From positions 67,938-131,937 of the forward strand of contig DBTU01000044.1 of NCBI GenBank assembly GCA_002307215.1: a DNA stretch of 64,000 nucleotides, read 5' to 3'. The notes below the pieces were generated by a model. It made no database searches and was not told where the DNA came from. It saw nothing but the letters and a program-made list of their open reading frames with translations. A program made the translations under genes and the position numbers. Shown piece after piece: positions 61,278 to 64,000 of this stretch; positions within the stretch are counted from its first letter, which is position 1, and every line of letters begins with the position of its first letter. The DNA comes from Lachnoclostridium sp. UBA1308 (GTDB taxonomy: Bacteria; Bacillota; Clostridia; Lachnospirales; Lachnospiraceae).

Positions 61278-62192
61278 TTGACAGAAAACGTAAGAAGCAT
61301 CTTTCAAACAAACATTCATTTGCTTGGTGAAATTGACAAATCGGTATATTATTTCAGAGAGCAACAATATGGGAAAGCACTGAGCTTTGTGGTGAATTCA
61401 ATTGATCAAATTAATATGGCCCTAGAGTCAATTATTAAAAACAGGGAATATTTTAATTTAGTGGACACCAAATCTATGCTTAAGATGCTGACCGGAATTC
61501 TTGCCGCACAAAAGAATAAGGATTATATTCTCCTGGCGGATTTGTTGGAATTACAGCTGGTTAATTTTTTGATTGGTGTACAGGAATTGATTATCAGTAA
61601 GGAAGAAATCATATTTGATGAAGATAGTTACAAGGAAAGCATAGCCCTTTTACTGGAGCGGGAGGCAGGTTTTCCGGAAGAAGTGAAGGAACCGATTGAT
61701 ACAGCTCTGCTTTTAGCCAATGGATACAGGGTTGAATTCACTTCCTGCGGTCTTATGACGCTTGCTGCTGAAAATGAAGGGACGGAGTTTTATTTTCATA
61801 CCAACAGTAAAGTACTGTCAGAGGCATTTTTGCTGGCAAGACGTTGGTACCGGGAAGAGATAAAAAGATATATTATATTTGGTTTTGGAATGGGATATTA
61901 TATAAAAGAGCTTCATCGACTTGCCCCCGAAGCCGAGCTTGTAATCTATGAGACCGACTGTAATGTGGTACAGCTTGCCTGTGCTTTTACCGATGTAAGA
62001 GAACTACTCCAGAGTAATCGGATAAAACTTATTTTTGATCCTGAACTGAATCTCTTCTTAGATCGGATTGCAGAGCTTAGCACGGAGGAAACCTTTCACA
62101 TCAATTATCCTTCCTATATGAATATCAGAAGTAAAGAAGGGAAGAAATTGCTAGAGACGAAGCTTTCCTGGTCTGAAGTGATTAACATATAA
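61278..62192 (+). CDS. Maf-like protein lacking the catalytic DUF115 domain
   Basis: The 304-residue protein aligns by eye over its whole length with the first 300 residues of the Maf protein at 56050: small helical domain (EIDKSVYYFREQQYGKAL to DYILLADLLELQLVNFLIGVQELI), then the Maf N-terminal Rossmann-like domain (YRVEFTSCGLMTLA, FGFGMGYYIKELH, VIYETDCNVVQLA, INYPSYMNIRS). It ends just before where DUF115 would start. There is no remnant of DUF115 in the 120 nt after it, and a terminator follows, so it is a deliberate short form and not a frameshift. It may be a partner or specificity subunit of the coupled GT2 enzyme. It starts with TTG after AAGGAG at 7-nt spacing. Confidence 0.75.
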   Translation: MTENVRSIFQTNIHLLGEIDKSVYYFREQQYGKALSFVVNSIDQINMALESIIKNREYFNLVDTKSMLKMLTGILAAQKNKDYILLADLLELQLVNFLIGVQELIISKEEIIFDEDSYKESIALLLEREAGFPEEVKEPIDTALLLANGYRVEFTSCGLMTLAAENEGTEFYFHTNSKVLSEAFLLARRWYREEIKRYIIFGFGMGYYIKELHRLAPEAELVIYETDCNVVQLACAFTDVRELLQSNRIKLIFDPELNLFLDRIAELSTEETFHINYPSYMNIRSKEGKKLLETKLSWSEVINI

Positions 62193-62241
62193 CGGGCATG
62201 TATTTGTGATGAATGATATCAATGCATGTCTGTATTTTGTT
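62193..62241 (+). terminator. Terminator-like hairpin at the end of the glycosylation island
   Basis: ACGGGCATGTATT (62193-62205) pairs with AATGCATGTCTGT (62222-62234) over 13 positions, some G-U, with a 16-nt loop, followed by ATTTTGTT. It starts directly after the stop codon of the preceding gene. Confidence 0.55.
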
Positions 62242-62313
62242 ATAAAGTACATAGATTTAGAAATTACACATATATAATAACAAAATGAATTTTGAAATTG
62301 GAGGTCTGTTCCT

Positions 62314-62805
62314 ATGATTTATATCCTAATTGTTCTTATCATTGCAGGTGGTGAATACTTAATTAAAAATCTCATGGAGTTAAAGCTTCAAAAAGGTGAA
62401 ACAAGAGATATTTTAGGTGGAAGGATTACTTTGAATAAGGTATATAATAAGGGTGCACTTCTTAATTTTCTCCAAGAGAAAAAGGAGATAGTTAAGACCT
62501 TCTCCGGAATACTCATAGGTCTTTTACTTCTCCTTTTTACTATTATGTTGCCAAAGAAAGGCAACAAGTTATTTAAATTAGGTTTAGCTTTGGTTCTCGG
62601 CGGGGCAATCAGTAATGTATCTGACCGCTTCCTGAGGGGCTATGTTGTAGACTATTTTAGTATTAAAAGTGATAGATTACAGTGGCTTTCGAAGATAGTT
62701 TTTAATCTTGCGGATATCGCAATCTTTATCGGAAGCTTATTCCTGCTCTTATCTTCATTTTTTTCTTCCATATTCAAGAGCGGCTCCGACAAATCCACGA
62801 AATAA
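62314..62805 (+). CDS. lspA: Signal peptidase II (lipoprotein signal peptidase)
   Basis: This 163-residue membrane protein has four hydrophobic segments and the family motifs: YNKGALLNFL (the NxGxxF-type segment), GGAISNVSDR with catalytic Asp104, and VFNLADIAIFIG with catalytic Asp134. It cuts the signal peptide of lipoproteins after lipidation. The length is normal. GGAGG precedes the ATG. Its last 51 nt overlap the 3' end of pyrG on the other strand. The Lys-rich C-terminal tail is encoded in that overlap. Confidence 0.82.
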   Translation: MIYILIVLIIAGGEYLIKNLMELKLQKGETRDILGGRITLNKVYNKGALLNFLQEKKEIVKTFSGILIGLLLLLFTIMLPKKGNKLFKLGLALVLGGAISNVSDRFLRGYVVDYFSIKSDRLQWLSKIVFNLADIAIFIGSLFLLLSSFFSSIFKSGSDKSTK

Positions 62806-64000
62806 CGGATGTGGCTTATTCGGTCTGGATTTGAATTCCGGATGAGCTTGGGTGGCTAAAAACCAAGGATGGCTTTCCAACTCAATCATTTCAACGATTC
62901 GTCCGTCCGGAGAAAGTCCTGATAGCTTTAAATTATATTTAATAAAATCATTACGGTAATAATTATTTACCTCATAACGGTGGCGATGTCTCTCATGGAT
63001 TATTTTCTCCGTATATAACTGATATGCTTTGCTGTTCTCCTCAAGTACGCAAGGATAGGTGCCGAGTCTTAAGGTACCGCCAATATCTTCGATACCGTCC
63101 TGTTCAGGCATCAGATGGATAATCGGATGACTGGTGGTAGCATCAAGTTCAACACTGTGTGCATCCTTAAATCCAATTACATTTCGTGCAAATTCTACCA
63201 ATGCCAACTGCATGCCAAGGCAAAGTCCTAAAAACGGGACATTATTTTCCCTTGCATATTGGATGGCATTTATTTTGCCATCAATTCCTCGGTCACCGAA
63301 ACCACCCGGTACAACGATACCGCTCACATCACCAAGAAGCTCTGCTACATTTTCTTTGGTCACTGTTTCAGAAGGAATCCACTTTATGTTAATGGAGGCG
63401 TGATGTGCAACTGCACCGTGTTTTAAGGATTCTACAACACTGATATATGCATCATGAAGCTGTGTATATTTGCCTACGAGAGCCACGGTTACATCCTCTT
63501 TTGGATTCTTAAGTGTCTGAACCATCTCTTCCCAGTCGGCTAGGTCAGGTGTCGGACAGGGAAGATCCAGACATGACAGAGTTACATCAGCAAGATGTTC
63601 CTTTTCGAGAGCAAGAGGGGCTTCATATAAGTATTCAACATCGAGGTTCTGCAGTACATTAGTACTCGGAACATTACAGAAAAGTGCAATCTTATCCTTG
63701 ATACCATTTTCTAACGGACGTTCCGTTCGGCATACTATGATATCAGGGCGTATACCCATTCCCTGAAGTTCTTTCACACTGGCTTGGGTAGGTTTTGTCT
63801 TCATTTCACCGGATGCTTTAAGATAGGGGATTAGAGTTACATGAATAAGTGCAACATGATGATCACCGATTTCCTGACGGAATTGACGAATTGCTTCTAA
63901 GAAGGGTTGACTCTCGATGTCACCGACAGTACCGCCCACCTCAATAATTGCGATATGGGTATCGTTACTTTGTTCATTTCTATAAAAACGGCTTTTTATT
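62755..64000 (-). CDS. pyrG: CTP synthase PyrG (partial, 5' end beyond the window)
   Basis: The frame runs on the minus strand from the window edge to the stop at 62755 and gives about 415 residues of the roughly 535-residue enzyme; the start codon lies beyond base 64000. It shows EVGGTVGDIESQPFLEAIRQ, IRPDIIVCRTERPL, and the class I glutaminase domain with GVVPGGFGDRG-like, FLGLCLGMQ (catalytic Cys) and ATQAHPEFKSRP (catalytic His/Glu). The enzyme makes CTP from UTP and glutamine; CTP is also the donor for the CMP- and CDP-activating enzymes in this window. It converges with lspA, with 51 nt of overlap. Confidence 0.93.
   Translation of the reverse strand, partial: IKSRFYRNEQSNDTHIAIIEVGGTVGDIESQPFLEAIRQFRQEIGDHHVALIHVTLIPYLKASGEMKTKPTQASVKELQGMGIRPDIIVCRTERPLENGIKDKIALFCNVPSTNVLQNLDVEYLYEAPLALEKEHLADVTLSCLDLPCPTPDLADWEEMVQTLKNPKEDVTVALVGKYTQLHDAYISVVESLKHGAVAHHASINIKWIPSETVTKENVAELLGDVSGIVVPGGFGDRGIDGKINAIQYARENNVPFLGLCLGMQLALVEFARNVIGFKDAHSVELDATTSHPIIHLMPEQDGIEDIGGTLRLGTYPCVLEENSKAYQLYTEKIIHERHRHRYEVNNYYRNDFIKYNLKLSGLSPDGRIVEMIELESHPWFLATQAHPEFKSRPNKPHPLFRGFVGAALEYGRKK

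Noticed and set aside
20844..62192. Reading the island as an O-antigen or capsule locus
   Set aside because: wecB, wecC, ugd and many transferases fit such a locus, but no priming transferase, flippase or polymerase is visible, and Maf genes and flagellin frame the region. The low-GC Gram-positive features also speak against O-antigen.
61278..62192. Frameshifted full-length Maf gene
   Set aside because: The 120 nt after its stop carry no DUF115 motifs in any frame, and a terminator-like hairpin follows the stop codon.

Overview
The window reads as a chromosomal segment of a low-GC, motile Gram-positive anaerobe of the Clostridia, most like Lachnospiraceae. The reasons are the A+T-rich sequence, strong AGGAGG ribosome binding sites with frequent TTG/GTG starts, YitT and PucR/CdaR family proteins, and a late flagellar cluster in the order flgM-flgN-flgK-flgK-flgL-fliW-csrA-flaG-fliD-fliS-fliT-like-flagellin. 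This placement is inferred from gene content only.

Layout. (1) 1-9.1 kb is ordinary housekeeping and metabolism: a YkgJ-type cysteine-cluster protein, an MFS transporter, an SDR reductase, a divergent LCP-like membrane protein, a YitT protein, an orphan MsmX/UgpC-type ABC ATPase, a PucR/CdaR regulator and an S41 peptidase. A 260-nt group II intron remnant appears to sit directly behind the ATPase terminator. (2) 9.3-20.8 kb holds the late flagellar genes, with sigma-28-like promoters before flgM, flaG and flagellin. The flagellin leader carries a hairpin presenting GGA in its loop plus a CsrA-like Shine-Dalgarno, matching the FliW-CsrA control circuit encoded just upstream. (3) 20.8-62.2 kb is a large flagellin-glycosylation and glycan-biosynthesis island. 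It starts with a Maf (DUF115) glycosyltransferase, a NeuA-HAD fusion and NeuB, continues with a CDP-polyol transferase pair, then a set of transferases and methyltransferases, UDP-ManNAcA and UDP-GlcA/GalA pathways, two glutamine amidotransferases, a radical SAM protein and a heparinase-fold protein, and ends with two more Maf-related genes. (4) 62.3-64 kb has lspA and the convergent 3' part of pyrG, with the two 3' ends overlapping.

How the genes may work together. FlgM, FlgN, FliS and FliW/CsrA control export and synthesis of hook-associated proteins and a minimal 272-residue flagellin. The island lacks any recognisable lipid-linked priming transferase, flippase or polymerase, and all its transferases look soluble. 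I therefore infer that a complex glycan (nonulosonic acid, polyol-phosphate, uronic acids possibly amidated, methylated sugars) is built in the cytoplasm and put on flagellin by Maf proteins.

The most unusual features are two. The first is a Rossmann-like module of about 90 residues found in eight proteins between 32 and 45 kb, joined to a HAD domain, a DUF616 transferase, two DUF1792 (GT-D) transferases, two different methyltransferases, a GT2 transferase and a membrane anchor. The second is a small helical domain that occurs alone beside one Maf gene, fused to a second Maf, and in a third Maf-like protein that ends before the catalytic domain. No tRNA, rRNA, CRISPR array or intact insertion sequence was recognised.
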